A stretch of 10,184 nucleotides of DNA from an uncultured Duganella sp. (GTDB lineage Bacteria > Pseudomonadota > Gammaproteobacteria > Burkholderiales > Burkholderiaceae), in NCBI GenBank assembly GCA_946482335.1, contig CAMLRG010000198.1:1-10184 (forward strand). The letters are read 5' to 3'. The translations under genes and the position numbers were made by a program. This document shows, piece after piece, positions 1 through 5,965 of this stretch (position 1 is its first letter; each line of letters begins with the position of its first letter). The notes beneath the pieces were generated by a model, which ran no database searches, had not been told where the DNA came from, and saw only the letters and a program-made list of their open reading frames with translations.

Positions 1-1513
1 CCTGCTGGCTGGATGTCAGCTCATAGGCGAGATGGCCAATGACTTCTTCGGCGGCATAGCCGCTGATACGTGAAAAGGCAGGGTTGACGGACAGGATGCG
101 GCCGTCTGCGTCCGTGACCATCATGCCTTCGCTGGCATTTTCGTACATCAGCGTGGCCAGTTTGCTCGACTCTTCGTGGCGCTTTCGCTCGCTGATGTCT
201 TCGGCCATGACGAATAGGCCGATGACCGCACCGTTTTCATCCCTGTCGGGGACGTAGGTGATGGCATCGCAGCATGCCTGGCCTTTGCGCTGGATGCCAC
301 GCTCGAAGTGCACGGTCTCGCCGGAGAAGGCGCGGGCCAGATGAGGCTTGGTTTCGGCGTACAACGCGGGAGGGAGCACTTCCTGCAGGCTGTTTCCGTT
401 GCCATAAATTTCAGTGAAAAGGCGGTTCTTGAACGAGTAGCGCTCATCCCGGTCCATGTAAGCAATCACGATGGGCAGGTTGTTGGCGATCAGGCGAAGC
501 CTTTGTTCGCTGCTGGCCAGTTTTTTCTCTGTTTCGGCGGAGGTGACGTAGAGGGCACGGTAGCGTCGCTCGCGTTCTTCGGCCGCAGCGTAAGAATGCA
601 GGGCGAAGATGGATGCTGCTGCAATCAAGGCAAAGATGAGGAAGAGGGCGATGCCGGCGATCAGGAAATGCCTTTGCGAAATCAGGGCAAGACCGACATT
701 CGAGCTGCCAACGGTGACGACCAGTGGCAAGTTCGGCAATTTCCGATAGCTGGCAATGCGGGAGCGTTTGTCGATCGGGCTGACCGTGACGACCGTGCCA
801 ATCGGTGTATGCGTCAGGGCGCGATAGATGTTCGAATCGCGAATGTCGCGGTTGAAGGTTTGTTCGAATAGCGGAGCGCGGGCGATCAAACGGCCGTTGG
901 TGTGGAACAGGGTGATGGTGACATCTTCGCTGAGGCGGGAATTTTCGAACGTTTCCGCTAGACGGCTGGCATCGATCGGGGCCACGATGACGCCCAGGAA
1001 TTTGCCGTCAGCGTTTTCGACGCGGCGACTCAAGAAAAACAGCCGTGATTTTGAAATCCGGCCCCGGGTCGGTTCGCCGACATACAGCTCGTCGCCGCCT
1101 TTGAGCTGGGCTTGGAAATAGTCGCGGTCCGCGTAGCTGATGCCGCGCACGGGAATGTCGCGTGAGCTGGCGACCGCGAAGCCTGCGGGATCGATGAACG
1201 TAATCCAGAAGCTGTTGCCGAATGTTGCTCCACGAGAGGAAAGCAGGGCATCAACGGTTTGCGGCGTGTAGGGAGCAACCCTGATGGCGTTGGCGAATCC
1301 CAGCAAGGCAATGTCCGACAGCTGGATCGTGCTCAGGACCTGTGCTTCGATCGCCCTCGCGTAATGTCGGGTTTGTTCCCGGATTGCTTGTTCGCGGTCG
1401 CGCGCAGAAGAAAGCAGCTGCCAGGCGACGACTGCCGTGGCAAGCAGGGCGAGCATGGTCATGGTGACGAGCAAGCGCCGACGGAAGCGTCGATAGGCGT
1501 CAGTGGTCGACAA
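1..1513 (-). CDS. Membrane sensor with periplasmic Cache domain and PAS domains (partial, C-terminus outside window)
   Basis: I translated the minus strand from TTG at 1513-1511. It stays open for 504 codons to the window edge, so the protein is C-terminally incomplete. The start has a GGAG (plus-strand CTCC, 1520-1523) six bases upstream; a stop lies in frame further up, and the next internal Met would delete the basic stretch YRRFRRR before the first membrane helix. Layout: TM1 about 14-32; periplasmic double-Cache-like domain about 37-278 with the typical YADRDYF (127-133) and a second lobe with FHTNGRLIAR (203-212); TM2 about 283-306; a short charged linker; PAS 1 about 335-445 ending in EDISERKR; PAS 2 from about 450 (GMMVTDADGRILSVNPAFSRISGY). 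It is an extracellular-ligand receptor. The missing output is most often GGDEF or GGDEF-EAL in this architecture, or a histidine kinase; which one cannot be seen. It is divergent from the operon starting at 1820. Confidence 0.88.
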   Translation of the reverse strand, partial: MSTTDAYRRFRRRLLVTMTMLALLATAVVAWQLLSSARDREQAIREQTRHYARAIEAQVLSTIQLSDIALLGFANAIRVAPYTPQTVDALLSSRGATFGNSFWITFIDPAGFAVASSRDIPVRGISYADRDYFQAQLKGGDELYVGEPTRGRISKSRLFFLSRRVENADGKFLGVIVAPIDASRLAETFENSRLSEDVTITLFHTNGRLIARAPLFEQTFNRDIRDSNIYRALTHTPIGTVVTVSPIDKRSRIASYRKLPNLPLVVTVGSSNVGLALISQRHFLIAGIALFLIFALIAAASIFALHSYAAAEERERRYRALYVTSAETEKKLASSEQRLRLIANNLPIVIAYMDRDERYSFKNRLFTEIYGNGNSLQEVLPPALYAETKPHLARAFSGETVHFERGIQRKGQACCDAITYVPDRDENGAVIGLFVMAEDISERKRHEESSKLATLMYENASEGMMVTDADGRILSVNPAFSRISGYAAEEVIGHLAYELTSSQQ

Positions 1514-1591
1514 GAGGTTCTCCAGCCGGGTTGCATGGAACAACTTGCCTGTTCAGTATAGGTGGAGAGTTTTGTTTACGTTAGATTAGTG

Positions 1592-1621
1592 TGTATACAA
1601 AGTAGTAGTGGTTGTTAACAA
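1592..1621 (-). promoter_or_regulatory. Possible promoter of the receptor gene
   Basis: Read on the minus strand, TTGTTA (1621-1616) and TATACA (1597-1592) are separated by 18 bases, each matching four of six sigma-70 consensus positions. Transcription would begin near 1585 and leave a leader of about 70 bases before the TTG at 1513. The -35 element would lie inside the 14-bp palindrome, so a protein bound there could block it. A second -10-like hexamer, TATACT (1560-1555), lacks a good -35. This is a weak, eye-based call. Confidence 0.25.
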
Positions 1622-1623
1622 CC
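1610..1623. promoter_or_regulatory. Perfect 14-bp palindrome (GGTTGTTAACAACC), candidate operator
   Basis: The sequence GGTTGTTAACAACC equals its own reverse complement. A perfect palindrome of this length with no spacer is unlikely by chance in 306 bases and is typical of a binding site for a dimeric regulator. It lies between the two divergent genes, overlaps a possible -35 box of the receptor gene, and is nine bases from a perfect DnaA box. The embedded GTTAAC core does not by itself identify the regulator family. Confidence 0.5.
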
Positions 1624-1632
1624 TCGCCTTTC

Positions 1633-1641
1633 TGTGGATAA
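1633..1641 (-). promoter_or_regulatory. DnaA box (perfect consensus TTATCCACA)
   Basis: The plus strand reads TGTGGATAA, the exact reverse complement of the high-affinity DnaA box TTATCCACA. It is the leftmost of three such sites in the intergenic region. On the minus strand it is followed by a short G-rich stretch, then the 14-bp palindrome, then CTACTACTT and an AT-rich segment. Confidence 0.65.
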
Positions 1642-1666
1642 GTGCTCCTTGCGGCGAAAAATCAGG

Positions 1667-1699
1667 GGTTTACGGTTTGTATAAGCAGGCGCGTAAACC
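1667..1699. repeat. Inverted repeat, 8-bp arms, 17-base spacer
   Basis: GGTTTACG (1667-1674) and CGTAAACC (1692-1699) are exact reverse complements separated by 17 bases. The arms contain GTTTAC, which recurs at 1574-1579 and 1755-1760. No T-run follows, so it does not look like an intrinsic terminator. A looped protein-binding site is a possible reading. Confidence 0.4.
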
Positions 1700-1774
1700 T
1701 TGAATGGGCTGCGAACTGTTTTTGGACAATTTTGGGCGTTTTTCGGGAAGTCTTGTTTACTCACAAACGATGCC

Positions 1775-1783
1775 TGTGGATAT
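1775..1783 (-). promoter_or_regulatory. DnaA box, one mismatch
   Basis: The plus strand reads TGTGGATAT, the reverse complement of ATATCCACA, one change from the DnaA consensus. It lies eight bases before a perfect box in the opposite orientation (1792-1800). The two together form a close inverted pair just upstream of the operon's first gene. Confidence 0.45.
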
Positions 1784-1791
1784 TCATAGCG

Positions 1792-1800
1792 TTATCCACA
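1792..1800 (+). promoter_or_regulatory. DnaA box (perfect consensus TTATCCACA)
   Basis: TTATCCACA matches the DnaA consensus exactly. It ends only 19 bases before the ATG of the nitronate monooxygenase gene and just upstream of that gene's AGGAAGG ribosome binding site. DnaA bound here would probably sit at or downstream of the operon's transcription start. Confidence 0.65.
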
Positions 1801-1819
1801 AGCCAGGAAGGGTAGCAAA

Positions 1820-2857
1820 ATGGGTCTGAAGGCGATATTCCCTTATCCGATCATCCAGGGACCGATGGCCGGCGGCTCGAATACGCCGGCGATGGTGGCC
1901 GCGGTATCGGAGGCGGGCGGACTGGGTTCGATCGGTGCTTCCTTGCTCCCGCCGGATACGATCCGCAGCCAGGTTGCGGAAATCCGGCGGCTGACTTCGC
2001 GGCCGTTCATGCTGAATTTCTTCGTTCAGGGTATCCCCTCACCATCGCAGGAGCAGGTCGACCGGGCGGTGGGTTTGCTTCGGCCCGTATGGAGTTCGCT
2101 CGGGTGGCCAGAATTGCCCCGGCCGGCCAAATGGTGCGAAGACTTTGCCGCGCAGTTCGAACTGCTGCTGGAATTGAAACCGGCCGTTGCCAGTTTTACC
2201 TTCGACATCCTGACGGCCGGGCAGGTGAAACGTTTGCATGATGCGGGCATCTTCGTCATCGGTACCGTGACCACGGTGGAGGAAGCCTTGGCCTGGCAGG
2301 CAGTGGGCGCTGACGCCATCGTCGCTTCGGGCGTGGAGTCGGGCGGTCACCGGGGCACGTTCATTGGCGAGCAATTGGCGGCGGTCATGGAGGCCATACC
2401 GCTGCTGGCGGCCGTTCTGCAGGCGGTACAGATTCCCGTGATCTCGGCCGGGAATATCATGACGGGGGCCGATATCCGCGAGCGGCTTTCGCTCGGCGCG
2501 TCCGCCGTGCAAATGGGGACCGCCTTCCTCGTCACCGAGGAATCGGGCATCCATCCGGCATACAAGGCCCGTCTGCTGGCGGCGCAGGGTAATCCCACCC
2601 GGTTGACGCGTGCGTTCTCGGGGCGGCTGGCGCGCGGCATCGAGAACCGCTTCATGTTGCAGATGGAGTCGGTGGAGGCCGAGCTTCCCGCATATCCGGT
2701 GCAGAATGCGCTGACCGGTAGCATCCGCGCCGAGGCGGCCAGGCGCGGTGATCCTGAGCTGATGTCGCTGTGGGCCGGGACTGGCGTTGCGAAATCGCGT
2801 GCGATGCCGGCGGCGAAATTGATGCAAACCCTGTTGGCGGAAATCGATAACCCCTGA
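1820..2857 (+). CDS. Nitronate monooxygenase family FMN enzyme (2-nitropropane dioxygenase-like)
   Basis: This 345-residue protein is a cytoplasmic TIM-barrel flavoprotein of the nitronate monooxygenase family, which oxidises alkyl nitronates with O2 using FMN. Family marks are the N-terminal PIIQGPMAGG (10-19) and EAGGLGSIGA (31-40); GVESGGHRG (171-179), which holds the conserved active-site His177; ISAGNIMTGADIRE (208-221) and ASAVQMGTAFL (227-237) in the phosphate-binding part of the barrel; and RLARG (269-273). Length is normal for the family. The ATG follows AGGAAGG by eight bases. It is the first gene of the operon; the GMC dehydrogenase gene begins 12 bases after its stop. The same fold includes FabK-type enoyl reductases and uncharacterised oxidoreductases, and the true substrate here may not be a nitro compound, so the specific reaction is an inference. 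Confidence 0.85.
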   Translation: MGLKAIFPYPIIQGPMAGGSNTPAMVAAVSEAGGLGSIGASLLPPDTIRSQVAEIRRLTSRPFMLNFFVQGIPSPSQEQVDRAVGLLRPVWSSLGWPELPRPAKWCEDFAAQFELLLELKPAVASFTFDILTAGQVKRLHDAGIFVIGTVTTVEEALAWQAVGADAIVASGVESGGHRGTFIGEQLAAVMEAIPLLAAVLQAVQIPVISAGNIMTGADIRERLSLGASAVQMGTAFLVTEESGIHPAYKARLLAAQGNPTRLTRAFSGRLARGIENRFMLQMESVEAELPAYPVQNALTGSIRAEAARRGDPELMSLWAGTGVAKSRAMPAAKLMQTLLAEIDNP

Positions 2858-2869
2858 TCTGGAGCGCTC

Positions 2870-4471
2870 TTGGAATCTGCAGGCCAGTTTGACTACATTA
2901 TTGTTGGCGGAGGAACGGCGGGTTGTGTGCTCGCCAACCGCCTTACCCAAAATCCCAAGGTAGAGGTGCTGCTGATCGAAGCGGGAGGCAAAGACGATTA
3001 TGTCTGGATCCATATCCCGGTCGGTTATCTCCGTTGCATCAATAATCCACGTACGGATTGGCTGTTCCGCACTGAGCCCGATGCCGGCCTGGGCGGGCGC
3101 AGCCTGATTTACCCGCGCGGCAAAGTCCTGGGCGGCAGTTCGTCGATCAACGGCATGATCTATATGCGCGGCCAGTCCAATGATTACGACCAGTGGGCCG
3201 AAATGTGCGGCGATCCGCGCTGGCGCTGGTCGGAAGTCTTGCCTTTGTTCCGCAAGAGCGAAGACCACCATGGCGGCGCTTCGGATTTCCATGGCGCAGG
3301 TGGGGAATGGCGGGTCGAGAAGCAGCGGCTGCGCTGGGATATCCTCGATGCCTTCCGAGATGCGGCTGAACAGACCGGCATCCCCAAGGTGGATGATTTC
3401 AACCGCGGCGACAATTTCGGCTGTTCCTATTTCGAAGTGAACCAGAAGCGCGGCGTCCGATGGAATACGGCCAAAGCCTTCCTGCGCGCGGCCGCCGGGC
3501 GCCCCAACCTGACCGTGATGACGGGCTGCCACGTTGAAAAGCTGGTGCTGGAAGAGGGCGTCTGCAAAGGCGTGGTGTTCACCGGAGGCGGGACGCGCTG
3601 GAGCGCGGAGGCGCGTGAAACCCTGCTCACGGCCGGCGCGATCGGCACCCCTCAGATCCTGCAACTGTCAGGCATCGGCCCCGCTGACGTGCTGGCCCAG
3701 GCGGGCGTGGCGCCGGTGCATGATTTGCCTGGTGTCGGCGCCAACCTGCAAGACCATCTTCAATTGCGCATGGTGTTCAAGGTCGAAGGTGCACGGACCC
3801 TGAATACGCTGGCTGCCAGCTGGCTGGGCAAGGCGCGCATCGGGCTCGAGTATGCGCTGTTCCAGAGCGGCCCGATGTCGATGGCGCCGTCGCAACTGGG
3901 GGCTTTTGCGCGCTCCGGGCCGGAACAGGCGACGCCGAACCTGGAATTCCACGTGCAGCCGCTGTCGCTGGAACGCTTCGGCGAACCGTTGCACGACTTC
4001 CCTGCTTTCACGGCCAGCGTCTGCAACCTGCGCCCGACGTCGCGCGGCCATGTGCGGATCGCTTCCGCCGACTCGTACGCGCCGCCCAAAATTACGCCCA
4101 TGTACCTGAGCACCACGGAGGACCGGCGCGTTGCCGCTTCCGCTTTGAACTTGACGCGCCAGATCGCTGCGGCGCCGGCGCTGGCGAAATATAGGCCGCA
4201 GGAATGCAAACCCGGTGTGCATTTTCGCACCGATGAAGAATTGGCGGAGGCGGCCGGGTCCATCGGCACCACGATTTTCCACCCTGTCGGCACCTGCAAA
4301 ATGGGCCGTGCCGACGACGTTTCGGCCGTGGTTGACAGCGAATTGCGGGTGCGCGGTGTGCGCGGCCTGCGCATCGCCGACGCCTCGGTCATGCCGACCA
4401 TCACCTCCGGTAACACGAATTCCCCTGTCATCATGATTGCGGAAAAGGCAGCGCTATTGTGTATGATTTAG
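2870..4471 (+). CDS. GMC-family FAD-dependent alcohol (choline-type) dehydrogenase
   Basis: This 533-residue flavoprotein belongs to the glucose-methanol-choline oxidoreductase family, which oxidises alcohols to aldehydes or ketones. It shows the FAD dinucleotide fold GGGTAG (13-18) with Glu37 at the end of strand 2, GMC signature 1 (GKVLGGSSSINGM, 84-96), signature 2 (GAIGTPQILQLSGIG, 256-270), and the C-terminal catalytic pair His471 in FHPVGTCKMG and Asn515 in SGNTNSP. The 44-residue spacing equals that of His466/Asn510 in choline oxidase. There is no signal peptide, so it is cytoplasmic or loosely membrane-bound, probably passing electrons to the quinone pool. The start is TTG, with GGAG (2861-2864) five bases upstream; no in-frame ATG comes before the FAD motif. 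The gene lies between the oxygenase and the importer in one operon. Choline itself is an unlikely substrate because no betaine aldehyde dehydrogenase is visible. Confidence 0.9.
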   Translation: MESAGQFDYIIVGGGTAGCVLANRLTQNPKVEVLLIEAGGKDDYVWIHIPVGYLRCINNPRTDWLFRTEPDAGLGGRSLIYPRGKVLGGSSSINGMIYMRGQSNDYDQWAEMCGDPRWRWSEVLPLFRKSEDHHGGASDFHGAGGEWRVEKQRLRWDILDAFRDAAEQTGIPKVDDFNRGDNFGCSYFEVNQKRGVRWNTAKAFLRAAAGRPNLTVMTGCHVEKLVLEEGVCKGVVFTGGGTRWSAEARETLLTAGAIGTPQILQLSGIGPADVLAQAGVAPVHDLPGVGANLQDHLQLRMVFKVEGARTLNTLAASWLGKARIGLEYALFQSGPMSMAPSQLGAFARSGPEQATPNLEFHVQPLSLERFGEPLHDFPAFTASVCNLRPTSRGHVRIASADSYAPPKITPMYLSTTEDRRVAASALNLTRQIAAAPALAKYRPQECKPGVHFRTDEELAEAAGSIGTTIFHPVGTCKMGRADDVSAVVDSELRVRGVRGLRIADASVMPTITSGNTNSPVIMIAEKAALLCMI

Positions 4472-4489
4472 CAAAACCGGGGAGACGCG

Positions 4490-5239
4490 ATGTCCGACTA
4501 CATCTTGGAAACAAAAAGTTTGACCAAGGAGTTCAAAGGATTCACGGCAGTCGCCAACGTGGACTTGAGAGTCCAGCGCGGGCATATCCACGCCTTGATC
4601 GGCCCGAACGGCGCCGGCAAGACAACCTGCTTCAACCTGCTCACCAAATTCCTGGCGCCCACCTCGGGCCACATCTTCTTCAACGGCAAGGACATCACCG
4701 CCCATAAGCCGGCCCAGATTGCGCGCATGGGCGTGATCCGCTCGTTCCAGATTTCCGCCGTCTTTCCCCACCTGACGGTGCTGGAAAACGTGCGCATCGG
4801 CTTGCAGCGCAAGCTGGGCACCACTTTCCACTTCTGGCGCAGCGAACGCACGCTGGAGCAGTTGAATGGCCGCGCAATGGAGCTGCTAGCCGAGGTCGAC
4901 CTGGCTTCGTTCGCCGACACCGTGACCGTCGACATGCCGTATGGCCGCAAGCGGGCTCTCGAGATCGCGACAACATTGGCCATGGAGCCCGAACTGATGC
5001 TTTTGGACGAACCGACCCAGGGCATGGGCCATGAAGACGTCCACCGCGTGACGGAATTGATCAAGAAGGTGTCCGCCGGCCGCACTATCCTGATGGTGGA
5101 ACACAATATGAGCGTCGTTTCCGGCATCAGCGACCGTATCTCCGTGCTTCAGCGTGGCGCGGTATTGGCGGAAGGACCGTATGATGAAGTGTCGAAGAAC
5201 CCGCAAGTGATGGAAGCGTACATGGGGACCGAAGCATGA
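4490..5239 (+). CDS. livG: Branched-chain-type ABC importer ATPase, LivG family
   Basis: This 249-residue ATPase is one of two nucleotide-binding subunits of a HAAT (Liv-type) importer at the cytoplasmic face of the inner membrane. It has Walker A GPNGAGKTT (38-46), Q-loop Gln87 (IRSFQIS), Walker B LMLLDE (169-174) with catalytic Glu174, D-loop region PTQGMGHED, and H-loop His205 (MVEHNM). The signature reads MPYGRKRALE (149-158) instead of LSGGQ or the LivG-typical SYGQQR; the following EIATTLA is ordinary. Length is normal. The ATG lies 18 bases after the GMC stop with GGGGAG (4479-4484) five bases upstream. Its stop overlaps the next start as ATGA, indicating translational coupling. The gene symbol denotes family membership only; the substrate is unknown. 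Confidence 0.9.
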   Translation: MSDYILETKSLTKEFKGFTAVANVDLRVQRGHIHALIGPNGAGKTTCFNLLTKFLAPTSGHIFFNGKDITAHKPAQIARMGVIRSFQISAVFPHLTVLENVRIGLQRKLGTTFHFWRSERTLEQLNGRAMELLAEVDLASFADTVTVDMPYGRKRALEIATTLAMEPELMLLDEPTQGMGHEDVHRVTELIKKVSAGRTILMVEHNMSVVSGISDRISVLQRGAVLAEGPYDEVSKNPQVMEAYMGTEA

Positions 5240-5940
5240 CGGCGGCGCTGGAAATCAGCCAGCTGCAAGCCTGGTATGGCGAGTCGCATATTCTGCATGA
5301 CGTGAACCTGACCGTGAACCGCGGTGAAGTGGTGACCCTGTTGGGCCGCAATGGTGCCGGCCGTACCACGACGCTGCGCGCCATCATGGGCCTGACAGGA
5401 GTGCGCAAAGGTTCGATCCGTATCGACGGCCAGGAAGCGATCGGTTTGCCCACACACAAGGTCGCCCACCTCGGCGTTGGCTACTGCCCCGAAGAGCGCG
5501 GCATCTTCGCCTCGCTGACGGCGGAAGAAAACCTGTTGCTGCCGCCGACGCTGAAAACGGGGCAGGGCATGTCAATCGAAGAAATCTACGAGATGTTCCC
5601 CAACCTGAAAGAGCGCCGCAGCAGCCAGGGCACGCGCCTGTCGGGCGGTGAGCAGCAGATGCTGGCTGTGGCGCGCATCCTGCGCACCGGCGCGCGCCTG
5701 CTGCTGCTGGACGAGATTTCAGAAGGATTGGCGCCGGTGATCGTGCAGGGACTGGCGCGCATGATCCGCACGCTGAAAGCCAAGGGATACACGATTGTGA
5801 TGGTCGAACAGAATTTCCGGTTCGCGGCGCCGTTGGCGGATCGGTTTTATGTCATGGAACATGGTCGGATTGTGGAGAGTTTTGCGTCATCGGAACTGGA
5901 GTCCCGCATGCCGGTACTGACCGAATTGCTGGGCGTTTAG
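5236..5940 (+). CDS. livF: Branched-chain-type ABC importer ATPase, LivF family, with Walker A Lys-to-Arg change
   Basis: This is the second ATPase subunit (234 residues) of the importer. Walker A reads GRNGAGRTT (37-45): the invariant ATP-binding lysine is arginine at position 43, codon CGT, which is not an obvious sequencing slip because AAG or AAA would require more than one change. The rest is normal for LivF: YCPEERGIF (83-91) in the Q-loop region, signature LSGGEQ (135-140), Walker B LLLLDE (155-160) followed by ISEGLAP, and VEQNF in place of the H-loop His (Gln192), as is usual for LivF. The start overlaps the LivG stop by four bases. The arginine may be characteristic of a LivF subfamily; I could not check this. 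Confidence 0.9.
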   Translation: MTAALEISQLQAWYGESHILHDVNLTVNRGEVVTLLGRNGAGRTTTLRAIMGLTGVRKGSIRIDGQEAIGLPTHKVAHLGVGYCPEERGIFASLTAEENLLLPPTLKTGQGMSIEEIYEMFPNLKERRSSQGTRLSGGEQQMLAVARILRTGARLLLLDEISEGLAPVIVQGLARMIRTLKAKGYTIVMVEQNFRFAAPLADRFYVMEHGRIVESFASSELESRMPVLTELLGV

Positions 5941-5965
5941 ATAAAAACCTGAGATCGGAGACACT

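Larger units (their letters stand above)
1514..1819. other. Divergent intergenic region with DnaA boxes and repeats
   Basis: These 306 bases separate the divergent receptor gene and the transporter operon and hold no credible gene. By eye they are clearly richer in A and T than the flanking genes, especially 1561-1620 and 1711-1760. They contain three DnaA-box-like 9-mers, a 14-bp palindrome, an inverted repeat and four copies of GTTTAC (1574-1579, 1668-1673, 1755-1760 and, reversed, 1693-1698). Both flanking promoters must lie here, but I see no strong -35/-10 pair for the rightward operon. The region could be a shared regulatory region, a DnaA-binding locus, or both. Confidence 0.75.

Noticed and set aside
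308..871. Plus-strand open frame of 187 codons
   Set aside because: It is antisense to the Cache/PAS receptor, whose minus-strand translation gives two membrane helices and clear domain motifs.
1514..1819. Calling the DnaA-box region the chromosomal origin (oriC)
   Set aside because: There are only three boxes, no dnaA, dnaN, rpmH, mnmG or parAB genes nearby, and the plus strand is G-rich on both sides instead of changing skew. I report it as a DnaA-binding cluster.
2039..3664. Long antisense open frame (541 codons) on the minus strand
   Set aside because: It lies opposite two well-supported genes, is rich in Arg, His and Gln as expected of a GC-rich antisense frame, and has no recognisable motif.
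3946..3957. CACGTG-containing sequence as a second parS
   Set aside because: Only the central hexamer matches; the flanks (TTC and CAG side) do not fit the parS arms.
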